This document shows, one piece after another, positions 1 to 7,968 of a stretch of 12,776 nt of DNA (position 1 is its first letter; every line of letters starts with the position of its first letter). The notes under the pieces were generated by a model. It was not told where the DNA came from and made no database searches. It was given only the letters and a program-made list of their open reading frames with translations. Origin of the DNA: Geosiphon pyriformis (taxonomy: Eukaryota; Glomeromycota; Glomeromycetes; Archaeosporales; Geosiphonaceae). The position numbers and the translations under genes were made by a program. The stretch is taken from positions 1 to 12,776 of the forward strand of contig JAAOMT010000332.1 in the NCBI GenBank assembly GCA_016748015.1, read 5' to 3'.

Positions 1-344
1 TCTCCTAACCCTAACCCTAACCCTAACCCTAACCCTAACCCTAACCCTAACCCTAACCCTAACCCTAACCCTAACCCTAACCCTAACCCTAACCCTAACC
101 CTAACCCTAACCCTAACCCTAACCCTAACCCTAACCCTAACCCTAACCCTAACCCTAACCCTAACCCTAACCCTAACCCTAACCCTAACCCTAACCCTAA
201 CCCTAACCCTAACCCTAACCCTAACCCTAACCCTAACCCTAACCCTAACCCTAACCCTAACCCTAACCCTAACCCTAACCCTAACCCTAACCCTAACCCT
301 AACCCTAACCCTAACCCTAACCCTAACCCTAACCCTAACCCTAA
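1..344. repeat. Telomere, (CCCTAA)n
   Basis: After a short irregular start (TCTCCTAA), the hexamer CCCTAA repeats without error from 9 to 344, which is 56 units. The complementary strand reads TTAGGG, the telomere sequence of vertebrates and many fungi. The C-rich strand is on top, so the G-rich strand runs 5' to 3' toward position 1, and the left edge of the window is the physical chromosome end. The uniformity indicates recent telomerase synthesis, in contrast to the variant array that follows. Confidence 0.98.
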
Positions 345-847
345 CCCTATCCCTATCCCTAACCCTAACCCTATCCCTATCCCTATCCCTATCCCTATCC
401 CTATCCCTATCCCTATCCCTATCCCTATCCCTATCCCTATCCCTATCCCTATCCCTATAAATATCCCTATCCCTATAAATATCCCTATCCCTATCCCTAT
501 AAATATCCCTATCCCTATCCCTATCCCTATCCCTATAAATATCCCTATCCCTATCCCTATAAATATCCCTATAAATATCCCTATAAATATCCTTATCCTT
601 ATCCCTATCCCTATAAATATCCCTATCCCTATCCCTATAAATATCCCTATCCCTATCCCTATAAATATCTCTATCCCTATAAATATCCCTATCCCTATCC
701 CTATCTCTATCCCTATAAATATCTCTATCCCTATAAATATCCCTATCCCTATAAATATCCCTATCCCTATAAATATCCCTATCCCTATCCCTATAAATAT
801 CCCTATAAATATCCCTATAAATATCCCTATAAATATCCCTATCCCTA
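345..847. repeat. Degenerate telomere-variant repeat array (CCCTAT and CCCTATAAATAT)
   Basis: From 345 the unit changes to CCCTAT, with two normal CCCTAA units at 357-368, then CCCTAT runs from 369. From 453 a 12-mer, CCCTATAAATAT, alternates with CCCTAT; I count about 19 copies up to 840. Minor variants are CCTTAT (near 591-602) and CTCTAT (near 667, 695 and 722). The array ends at about 847, where retrotransposon sequence begins. It is best read as the older, proximal part of the telomere, diversified by unequal exchange or replication slippage away from telomerase. The interspersion of several unit types is directly visible. Confidence 0.95.
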
Positions 848-1730
848 ATCACTTTCACAATATCAAACAAGAAACATCTAAAACTGTTATAACCTATCTT
901 AGAAAATTTAACAAACTTCTCAGACAAATCCAACAATTGGAAACCAATGACTACTATTCTAATGCTCAAATTCTGGATCAGTTTATAGCAGGGTTAAAAG
1001 ACAAACTGATTAAGAAAGTCTGTTCACATGCTCTAGCAGACTTAGCAACTGCTATTAGACATGCAAAGAGCTATAAAATGACAATGAAAGAAGCAAATCA
1101 CACCAAGCTTGTAAACCTTGCAATTGGAAAAACCAGCTTAGCAGCTGAAGAGAAAATAAACCAACTCACAAAAAAGGTTGAAAGCTACTTCACAAACTAA
1201 CAACAACAGCAACAACAACCACAAAGATATCAACTTCCACAACAATGCAACCAAAACAATTTTGGATCACCATCCAACAACCAATCTCAAAATTGTCATT
1301 ATTGTGGAATTCCAAGACACTGGAAACGAGATTGTAGGAAATTACAAAGAGACCAATAAAACAGAAGTAATCAATGTTATTTTTCACCACAACAATCTTA
1401 TTACCAATCTCTACCATCAACCTATTATTCACTAAGACCACAAAATCAAAACAGTTACTATCCACTAGCTCCACAATTAATGCAGCAACAATATTAGCAA
1501 CCTTTACCAATTCAGCCATATCAAATACCACCCACTCAACAATATCAAGTATCAGCAAGAAGATTGGTTTAACATAACCAATTCACACCCCAAAATCAAT
1601 TGCAGAGTAACAACAACAGAATCAATTCAAATAACCAGTTGGTTCCCCGAAATTCTGGTCAGCAAAGATCCAATCACTATCACACTCAATTCAGTTATCT
1701 TACAATACCAGAAAAATCGGATTTTTAACA
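848..1730 (+). pseudogene. Ty3/gypsy gag remnant with CCHC zinc knuckle
   Basis: Gag coats the element RNA in cytoplasmic virus-like particles. The remnant begins in the middle of the capsid-like region; the stretch around 937-1197 is helix-rich and resembles the C-terminal part of a retrotransposon gag domain. After a TAA at 1198 the same frame continues through a Gln/Asn-rich linker into a zinc knuckle at 1294-1335 with C-x2-C-x4-H-x4-C spacing, all four ligands present. A long Gln/Asn/Pro/Tyr-rich tail follows to about 1730. In-frame stops lie at 1198, 1357, 1495, 1570 and 1726, several in CAA-rich stretches and so explained by CAA to TAA. The start is absent: the telomere array replaces it. 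The protease follows in the same frame with no break, so gag and pro were one reading frame in the parent. Confidence 0.85.
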
Positions 1731-1739
1731 AACTGCACT

Positions 1740-2295
1740 TTCTGAAGATGAAGTTGCAGCACCAAAATCAAACCCTTTTAACTACACCATTTCATCAGCT
1801 CAAATTGCCCAAAATGCCAATTTGTCAGATATATTTCTATTTGAATTTAAAGCAAATGAATCACCATTTCTGCTTAGTAATGCAGCAGTTAATGAACAGA
1901 AAGCAATTACTGCTATGTACACAGAAGCTACAGTAGAAGGAAAACCCATTCGCTTAATCTTAGATAATAGATCGGCTGGAAGTATCATTACTTACTAGCT
2001 GATGCAACAACTCAAACAAAATATAGACAGACCAGCTCAAACAGTTATTGTCACAGCTGATAGTATAAAGAAGACTCCAGTAGAAGAAATTGATGATTTT
2101 TCCTTTACAATTGATGGAATCACTATTCCAGTTAAAATTCTTGTTATGGATGCACTCCAATACCAAGCTCTAGTCGGAAATGATTGGCTTCTCAAGGCCA
2201 ATACAAATCTGAACTGGAAAACTCAAGAACTTAAAATCTCATACCAAGGACAATATACTATAGTATCTGCAACCTGTGGTATCTTTAAAAAATGA
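1740..2295 (+). pseudogene. Retropepsin-like aspartic protease domain, active site lost
   Basis: In the gag frame, residues around 1930-2000 have the retropepsin layout: a strand, the hydrophobic run LIL, the catalytic triplet, then A-G-S-I-I. The triplet normally reads D-T/S-G but here it is D-N-R (GAT AAT AGA at 1963-1971). Two single G-to-A changes would derive it from D-S-G (AGT to AAT, GGA to AGA). Downstream, VKILVMDALQ and ALVGNDWL (about 2131-2190) match the second half of a pepsin-like monomer (the ILG/D-W region of Ty3 proteases). Stops are at 1996 and 2293. Because the catalytic triplet is altered and a stop interrupts the domain, no active enzyme is expected. Identification is strong from motif and position; activity loss is inference. 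Confidence 0.82.
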
Positions 2296-3222
2296 TCAGA
2301 AAAAGTTCCAGTATTTGAATTTGAAGAAGAGAAGAAAATGCCACTCACTGAAACCTACATGGCTCTTGAATTACCATCTAATTGGGTTAAGGAAACAGAA
2401 CAAGAGATTTTCGAAGAATCAAGAGGATGGAAGAAAGTTAGATATTCCACACCAGAACCACAAAAAGAACCATCATACATTCTACTAAAATACAAAGATT
2501 GCAAAAAAAAGCTTTCATCTATGGAAGCCTGTATTTCCCCAGAAGAGGAATACAAAACTCGCACTTGCTACTTCTACAAGGCATGCCATAAAGAACAATT
2601 TAGATCCCCAAAGAGAAGTGGAAAATGGGACAAAACTCCTTGCCTTACTTGTGGAGAAAGGCTACCAGAAGAATGCAATTAGATTGATATAGCAATGAAA
2701 AGAGGAGTATGTAATCAAACCTGTCAATATGCTCTATCAATTTTGAAAAAAGTCAGAAAATGAACACCATTTGATGCAGCATACAACAGTGCTCTTAATA
2801 AACTTTACTACTATCCTCATGATGCTGAAATGATTTTTGACCTAGCAATAGCATTGATCAATAGAGCCACCCAAAAAGATATCTGCCAAATGAAAGAAAC
2901 TGAATACATTGAGTATACTATGGAATTAGCTAGATTTGATTATGAAGATGAAGTAGAAACCTACCACCAAATTGCAAGCCACATATACCCGACTTAAGAA
3001 GCTCAAATTCAACAATTAGAGCAAATGAACATTCAATTGTGTGAAGAATGCATCATGCTTTGTGATGACAAATGGTGTTCAAAATGCTATGTTCTTAGCA
3101 TTCCTCTGCCAGAGGAGAATGATGAAAATGAAATCGAATTTGGAGTATTTGAACTAGTAAAAAACTACCAACCACCCCCATCTATCTCCTTGAAAAGCAA
3201 CTATCTCTACAATTTAAATATT
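2296..3222 (+). pseudogene. Cys-rich polyprotein spacer between protease and dUTPase
   Basis: About 300 codons in the same frame link the protease to the dUTPase. I recognise no named domain. The first part (2338-2682) is charged and ends with a paired-cysteine stretch, CLTCG followed by C eight residues later. A helical middle part (about 2761-2990) is rich in Tyr, Asp and Glu. A second cysteine cluster lies at about 3037-3090 (C-x2-C, C-x4-C-x2-C), then an acidic stretch and a Pro-rich turn. The cysteine pairs suggest metal binding, but this is inference. Stops are at 2680, 2761 and 2995, and the frame is lost by a small indel at 3219-3224. Typical Ty3/gypsy elements do not have so long an insert here. 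Confidence 0.6.
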
Positions 3223-3224
3223 TT

Positions 3225-3640
3225 GACAACTATAGCCAAGGAATCAGACCAAAAAAAGCACACAAAATTGATGCCAGATATAACCTAAGATACCCAGAAA
3301 AAAATACTTTAGTTCTCCAACCAAAGTCTTTGACAAAAATCAATCTCAAAATCACTCTTAAAATTCCACCTGGAGCAATAGTTCAAATTACCTCCAGATC
3401 ATCATTGGCAAGCAAAGGGATCAATATTAGAGGAGGAGGTATAGATACAGAATACACTGAAGACATTACCATCATGTTGTAAAATAAAACAGAAAAATCA
3501 TTTAAGATTGAACATGCTGAAAAAATTGCTCAAGCAATTTATCTACCCTTAATCAATATTTTGGGTCTACAATCAGTTAACAACAGAGAACAATTGGAAA
3601 AAAGTGAAATTGGAACTCAAGGTTTTTGGTTCAACTGGAT
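3225..3640 (+). pseudogene. dUTPase-like domain within the Ty3/gypsy polyprotein
   Basis: dUTPase hydrolyses dUTP to dUMP and pyrophosphate and so limits uracil in newly made DNA. All five family motifs appear in order. Motif 1 is at 3270-3287 (D-A-R-Y-N-L, where families have G and D at the third and fifth places). Motif 2 is S-R-S-S-L-A-S-K-G at 3393-3419. Motif 3 is G-G-G-I-D-T-E-Y-T-E-D-I at 3432-3467 with the catalytic-type Asp at 3444. Motif 4 is E-K-I-A-Q at 3519-3533. Motif 5, the Gly-rich G-F-G-S-T-G tail, is at about 3621-3639, split by one extra T in the T-run 3623-3627. A TAA at 3480 interrupts the domain. The G-to-R, D-to-N and G-to-E departures are all G-to-A type. The homotrimer-forming fold is known for the family; this copy is dead. 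Confidence 0.85.
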
Positions 3641-4185
3641 GATTTACAGTTCCAGTAAACATAGTCCTTAAAATACAAAATGAATCTCACCAGATTCTTT
3701 AACTTCTATAACCAATTACCATTTCACCTTTTGGAGAACATCACGAAATTTACACTTGCTCAAAACCCACTACTACCCAACAAATCTTTGAATCCAATGA
3801 ACAAATCTGTTTAAAGCATGAAATTTCAATTCCAAACGTTTATATTCCCAAAGGAATGAAAAAATTTTGAGTTATATTCTACAATCCCAATAATTACCCT
3901 ATTGTTTTATTAAACAAATTAGAGATTGGAATCATACACATCAATATTTTTCAAGATAAAAACCCTCAAATTGTCTCTAATTTTATCAAAATTGTAAGAC
4001 ATACTCTACTCCCAAATCCAAATATCATTCCCATCACTGAAAACTATCATCTTTTAGAAGAAAAACTCTCTCGTATCAACATGGGTCCCTTAAAACCTCA
4101 ACAACAAAGACAATTAAAACAATTGATAACTGAATTTGCAGATATATTTGCAAAAGACAACAATGATCTGAGAAAAACAGATATG
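3641..4185 (+). pseudogene. dUTPase-to-RT linker with beta-rich segment
   Basis: After the T insertion at 3623-3627 the frame returns to that of gag. Residues from about 3727 (PFGEHHEIYTC) to 3960 alternate hydrophobic and polar positions, with I-P-K-G, Y-N-P-N-N-Y-P-I and L-E-I-G-I turns. This resembles the small beta domain commonly seen just before Ty3/gypsy RT, or a second degenerate dUTPase-like barrel; I cannot decide between these. The stretch 4081-4170 (Q-rich helix, then EFADIFA) is the usual lead-in to RT. Stops are at 3640, 3700, 3709 and 3868. Confidence 0.55.
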
Positions 4186-5000
4186 GTTTAACATCCGATC
4201 CATATAGAAGATGCTCCACCAAAATGTTAGCAAGCTTACAGAGTGCCACTTGCCAGCCACCAATTTATCAGAGAAGAAGTCCAGAAAATGCTCAATAACA
4301 AATTGATTCAACCATCAAGAAGTCCTTGGGCCTTACCAGTAGTCCTTGTTAAAAAAAAAAATAGAAAAATCAGATTTTGTGTTGACTATTGCCAATTGAA
4401 CAGTGTAACAATTGGAGATACCTACTCTCTTCCAAGAATTGATAACATGCTAAATGCTTTAGGAAAAACCAAGTTTTTCTCAACTTTAGACTTGGAAAGT
4501 GGATACTAGCAAGTCGAAATGAACCCAAAAGACTGATCCAAAACAGCATTCACCACTTAAGGAGGAAACTATGAGTTCAATGTTATGCCTTTTGAATTCT
4601 GCAATACACCAGCAACATTTCAGCGACTCATAGATGTTGTATATAAAGGGCTTTTGTGACAATTAGTAGTTGTTTATCTTAATGACACTGATGTATACTC
4701 ACCAAGCTTTGAAGCCCATCTCATTCACCTGCGAGAAGTTTTTCAATGATTACGGAAAGCAGGATTAAAGTTAAACATTAAAAAATGTCACTTTGGAAAA
4801 ACAAGCTTGATCTTTCTTGGACACATAGTTAGTAAAGATGAAGTCAAATCAAATCCAGGAACAATTAGTGCTGTCAAAAACTTTCAAACTCTCAGAAATA
4901 CCACAGAACTACAAGGATTTGTAGGATTAGTCTCTTACTATTGAAAATTCATAAAAGAAATCTCAGAAATTGCCAAACTACTCAATTATCTTACCAACAA
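4186..5000 (+). pseudogene. Ty3/gypsy reverse transcriptase domain, catalytic motif damaged
   Basis: Reverse transcriptase copies element RNA into DNA in the particle. Recognisable blocks are Y-R-V-P-L (about 4240), S-P-W-A-L-P-V-V-L-V-K-K-K (4321-4359), R-F-C-V-D-Y (4372-4389), F-S-T-L-D-L with the motif A Asp at 4489-4491, Y-E-F-N-V-M-P-F (4570-4593), and motif C at 4675-4686. Motif C reads Y-L-N-D, so the first Asp of the YXDD box is Asn, explained by GAT to AAT. The thumb-proximal F-L-G-H-I-V-S-K (about 4813-4840) and the G-F-V-G-L-V-S-Y-Y helix (about 4915-4941) follow. Stops are at 4189, 4228, 4507, 4534, 4558, 4657, 4747 and 4942; several sit where Ty3 families have Trp or Arg. No function is possible. 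Confidence 0.92.
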
Positions 5001-5470
5001 AAACATGCTATACAAATAGACTGAAGAACAACAAAAAGCTTTTGAAACTCTCAAAACAAAATTAACAACAGCTCCAGTTCTTGCTTACTCAGACTTCAAC
5101 AAATGGTTCTAATTAGCCACTAATGCTTCACACATAGCATTTGGTGCCATCTTATCACAATTGGATGAAAATAGACAAGAACAAGTCATTGTCTATGCTA
5201 GTAAAACACTCAAACCAACAGAATTAAAATATGGCTCAACTGAATTAGAAGCTGCCACAGTTATCTGGGCTCTTAAACATTTTCAACAATATCTGAAGAA
5301 TGGAAAAGAATTTAACATCATAACTGACAATATTGGTCTCAAATGGCTCAATAAAAAAAAAATTGAACAAAGTGCCAAACAGTCTTGATGAAATGACTTC
5401 TTAGCAGACTACAAATATATTGTACACCACAAACCAGAAAAAATACACACTAATGTTAACAGCCTCTTAA
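5001..5470 (+). pseudogene. Ty3/gypsy RNase H domain, first catalytic Asp lost
   Basis: RNase H removes the RNA strand during reverse transcription. The connection from RT is E-E-Q-Q-K-A-F-E-T-L-K (5023-5055). The first catalytic block should read T-D-A-S but reads T-N-A-S (AAT at 5122-5124, G-to-A). The remaining blocks are A-S-K-T-L (5200-5214), S-T-E-L-E-A with the catalytic-type Glu (5236-5253), and I-T-D-N with the next Asp at 5326-5328. The tail H-H-K-P-E-K-I-H-T-N-V-N (about 5425-5460) corresponds to the usual H-x-x-G-x-x-N-x-x-A-D-A-L-S-R region. Stops are at 5017, 5110, 5386 and 5389; the last pair falls where an Arg-Trp pair is usual. The frame is lost near 5480-5495, before the integrase. 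Confidence 0.9.
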
Positions 5471-5495
5471 GGATGAGACAATATTAATACTAACA

Positions 5496-6929
5496 TCAAC
5501 ACCAACAAACTTAACAGCAGAACAAACAACAAAATTAATAACAATAGATCCAGAAAACTACAACAACATCAAAAACTATTTGGAGACTTTCACCATGTCA
5601 GGAAATTAGTCCCCAAGTGAAAAACATTGATTACAACACCAATCCAAACAATATTTTATACACCACAACAAAATCTATTACAAAAATCGTAAAAACCCAA
5701 ACCAACCACTCAAATTAGTACAGGAAAATAAAAAAGAAACAATTTTATATAACATGCACACAGATCTATCTTCAGCACATTTGGGAAGAGATGGAACAAT
5801 TCAAAGAACTTTTGAACATTATTTTTGGCTTCACATGCAAAAAAACATTCAACAATATGTAGAATCTTGTAATAGTTGTCAAAAAAGAGAAGGAACTCAC
5901 CCCACAGAACCTTTAAATCCAATCAAAGTTGGACAACCATTTGACAGAGTTGAAATTGATTTAGTCGGACCATTACCTATCACAACCCAAGGAAATCGCT
6001 ATATTGTAGTAGCAGTAGATTATCTTACCAAATGGCCTAAAGTTAGAGCCATCCAAAGAGCAGATACAAAATCAGTAGCAAATTTCATCTATAAAGACAT
6101 TATTTGTAGACATGGATGTTCAATTGAACTCTTATCTGATCAAGGAACACATTTTGTAAACAACTTAATACAAGAAATTTGTGAACAATTCAATGTCAAA
6201 AGATCTCTATTATTGTCTTATCACCCTCAAATAAATGGATTTGTAGAATGGTTCAACAAAACATTGTGTGAATTATTGGCCAAAGTCTCAACAGATTTTG
6301 AGCAGGAATGGGATATCTTTATTCCATTAGTGTTACTAGCATACAGAACACTAAAACAAGATACTACGAAACACATACTATTTGACCTTACTTATGAAAA
6401 GACAGCAACATTACCAATTAATTTCACAGTAAAAACATATCCAGTGCAACCAATCAATGAAAAAAACTTTCAAAAAACACTTCAAAGAAGGGCCTACACT
6501 CTTCTCAGTACACTGGAAGGAAAAAGAAGGATACCAGCAACTCACATTGAACATTCTCAAGCTCAACAAAAAAAAAGACATAACAACAAATTACCACCCA
6601 TTATCAACGAATTTAAAGTTAGAAATAAAGTTTTCTTACACAGAACTAAGACTGAAAAACAATGGAGTGGAAAATTTGAAAACAAATGGGATGAACCATT
6701 TTATATTCACGAAATTCTAGGCAATAGATCATACAAGTTAAGACTTGATGATAAAATACTAGCAAAAGTTACACATAAAGACAAATTGAAACACTATTAT
6801 TCCAGAAACAATTCTAAAACATTAATTTCACAAATTGGTACACATTCTCCTTTAATAAATCCTGAAGATATTCCCCGAAATTTAGAACCAATAATTATAA
6901 TAAAACAACAACCAAACTTGAACACTTAA
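5496..6929 (+). pseudogene. Ty3/gypsy integrase region, largely open
   Basis: Integrase joins the DNA copy to the host chromosome. Stops at 5607 and 5628 are followed by an uninterrupted frame to 6929; the ATG at 5754 gives 391 residues. Numbering from it, the zinc finger is H2-x6-H9-x29-C39-x2-C42, and the catalytic core has D69 (5958-5960), D129 (6138-6140) and E165 (6246-6248), an exact DD35E. The residue after E165 is Trp where Arg is usual. The C-terminal GPY/F module is at 6684-6710, but its Gly is Glu (GAA at 6693). The chain ends in a Pro/Ile-rich tail with N-L-N-T. The ATG is probably not a native start, since integrase is normally cut from the polyprotein. This is the best-preserved part of the element. 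Confidence 0.88.
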
Positions 6930-7073
6930 ATTTTACAATAATTCTTTAATAAAACACAAAGACAAAAAATAGTAAATAATTACAAAAAACACCCAAACCT
7001 AAAAACAAATAAAAACTCCATATCTAAAAATAATTTTCTTTATTCTCCCTTTTCATAATTAGTCAATTTTATT
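6930..7073. other. A-rich sequence after integrase; no LTR recognised
   Basis: This 144-bp stretch is A-rich with several A-runs and ends in a T-rich segment. The 3' LTR of the Ty3/gypsy element should start here or further right, preceded by a polypurine tract. I cannot define a polypurine tract or a TG...CA boundary, and there is no second LTR in the window to compare with, because the left end has been lost. Confidence 0.4.
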
Positions 7074-7781
7074 ATGATTGTTCTCCAAAATATTCAACAA
7101 ATATTTCAAAAATTAATGTTAGTCTTGAAAACACTTCCTAACTTATCCATAACGATTAATGAAAGTCAAATTAATTACATTCAGAAAGAAACCACAGTCC
7201 CAATAGTAAATTATTTACAGAACTATCACTCCTACAGAAAAAAAACAAGAAGTCACTCTGAAAATAAGTTACCAAGACTTTTAAAGCAAGCACTAGAAGA
7301 AAATCTTTTAATTGCCCCTATTAACATTCCACCAAATACTACAATACAACAAAAACTTCTACTACTTCTCAATAAACAGAACAATAAACACACCCTTATC
7401 TATAAATACTTTCACATTGGAAAGACACTTTATGAACGAAAACTGGAACTTGAAACAACAAATCTCACTCTTGAAGCTATACAAAAACAAATTTATAATG
7501 AATTTAAAACAGCAGCTGGACTAACAAACACTCACTACAAACTTAAAGCAGCTTTTAGACTCTATAATTTGTTTAATACTTGTGAAAATGATCTACAAAA
7601 TTCAATACTGCAACCAATGAAAGTCCAATACATTGGCAAACTCACAGAACTGAAATTTTAACAATTTTCAGACCAGATTACTTCAATTATTTTGGATCAC
7701 TATCTTAATATCACAGATAATGCTTGGACTTTAATGGAGCTCAGTCTTAAGGAGAAGATTATGTTACCAGTAGAATTTTAG
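7074..7781 (+). pseudogene. Unrecognised repetitive ORF (195 codons plus in-frame extension after one stop)
   Basis: ATG at 7074 opens 195 codons to TAA at 7659-7661. The same frame then continues for 39 further codons to TAG at 7779-7781. The codon at 7659 is TAA followed by CAA, plausibly an old CAA. The protein looks soluble and mainly helical, with many Leu, Ile, Asn, Gln and Lys, no signal peptide, no transmembrane segment and no cysteine cluster. A helical C-terminal part runs through L-Y-E-R-K-L-E-L and L-Y-N-L-F-N-T. I do not recognise a domain and assign no function. The last 357 bp recurs in decayed form at 12418-12776, so it belongs to a dispersed family. It lies 144 bp after the integrase on the same strand but is not visibly part of that element, since the second copy has no integrase before it. 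Confidence 0.55.
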
Positions 7782-7801
7782 CTATTAATTAGCATGAAAT
7801 T
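7445..7801 (+). repeat. Repeat pair, copy A (partner 12418-12776)
   Basis: This is the 3' part of the unrecognised ORF and 20 bp beyond it. It aligns end to end with 12418-12776 in the same orientation, 4973 bp away, with only two single-base insertions in the partner. About 83% of positions are identical by hand alignment. Copy A keeps a long open frame and more G and C, so it is closer to the ancestral form. Confidence 0.95.
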
Positions 7802-7968
7802 ACCTTTATAAATCCTATAATTAATTAGTATATTAATATCATTTCAAATTATCATTTATTATTTAATCAATTATCACATATTACGATTCAATTAAATAAT
7901 CCAATTAGTATAACAGAAAGTAGAATGATCAAATTACACAATACCCTGAACTTTGTAACATTCAAAAC
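7782..7968. other. A/T-rich spacer
   Basis: Short A/T-rich sequence with ATTAATTAG-like words. I see no ORF, RNA gene or convincing regulatory site in it. Confidence 0.5.

Larger units (their letters stand above)
848..6929 (+). mobile_element. Decayed, left-truncated Ty3/gypsy LTR retrotransposon with a dUTPase domain
   Basis: Order on the plus strand: gag C-terminal half, CCHC knuckle, aspartic protease, Cys-rich spacer, dUTPase, reverse transcriptase, RNase H, integrase. RT-RH before INT is the Ty3/gypsy (Metaviridae) order. The 5' LTR and the gag N-terminus are missing; telomeric variant repeat abuts the gag remnant at about 848. The coding path uses one frame from 848 to about 3222, shifts at 3219-3224, returns at 3623-3627, and shifts again near 5480-5495 before the integrase. 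About 29 stops interrupt the path. I found no recognisable 3' LTR after 6929. The copy cannot encode a working polyprotein. Similar polyproteins are common in Glomeromycotina (from memory, not searched). Confidence 0.9.

Noticed and set aside
345-847. CRISPR-like or centromeric array
   Set aside because: Units are 6 and 12 bp telomere variants continuous with the telomere, with no spacers.
1190-1558. 122-codon open frame on the minus strand
   Set aside because: It is the antisense of the Gln/Asn-rich gag tail; its Val/Asp-rich composition mirrors CAA/AAC codons. The plus strand has the zinc knuckle.
4186-5395. Possible alternative genetic code, since conserved RT positions carry stop codons
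   Set aside because: TAA, TAG and TGA all occur and replace different expected residues (Arg, Trp, Gln). Frameshifts and active-site losses accompany them, so this is pseudogene decay.
6930-7800. 3' LTR of the Ty3/gypsy element
   Set aside because: No polypurine tract or TG...CA boundary could be fixed and the 5' LTR is missing, so there is nothing to compare.
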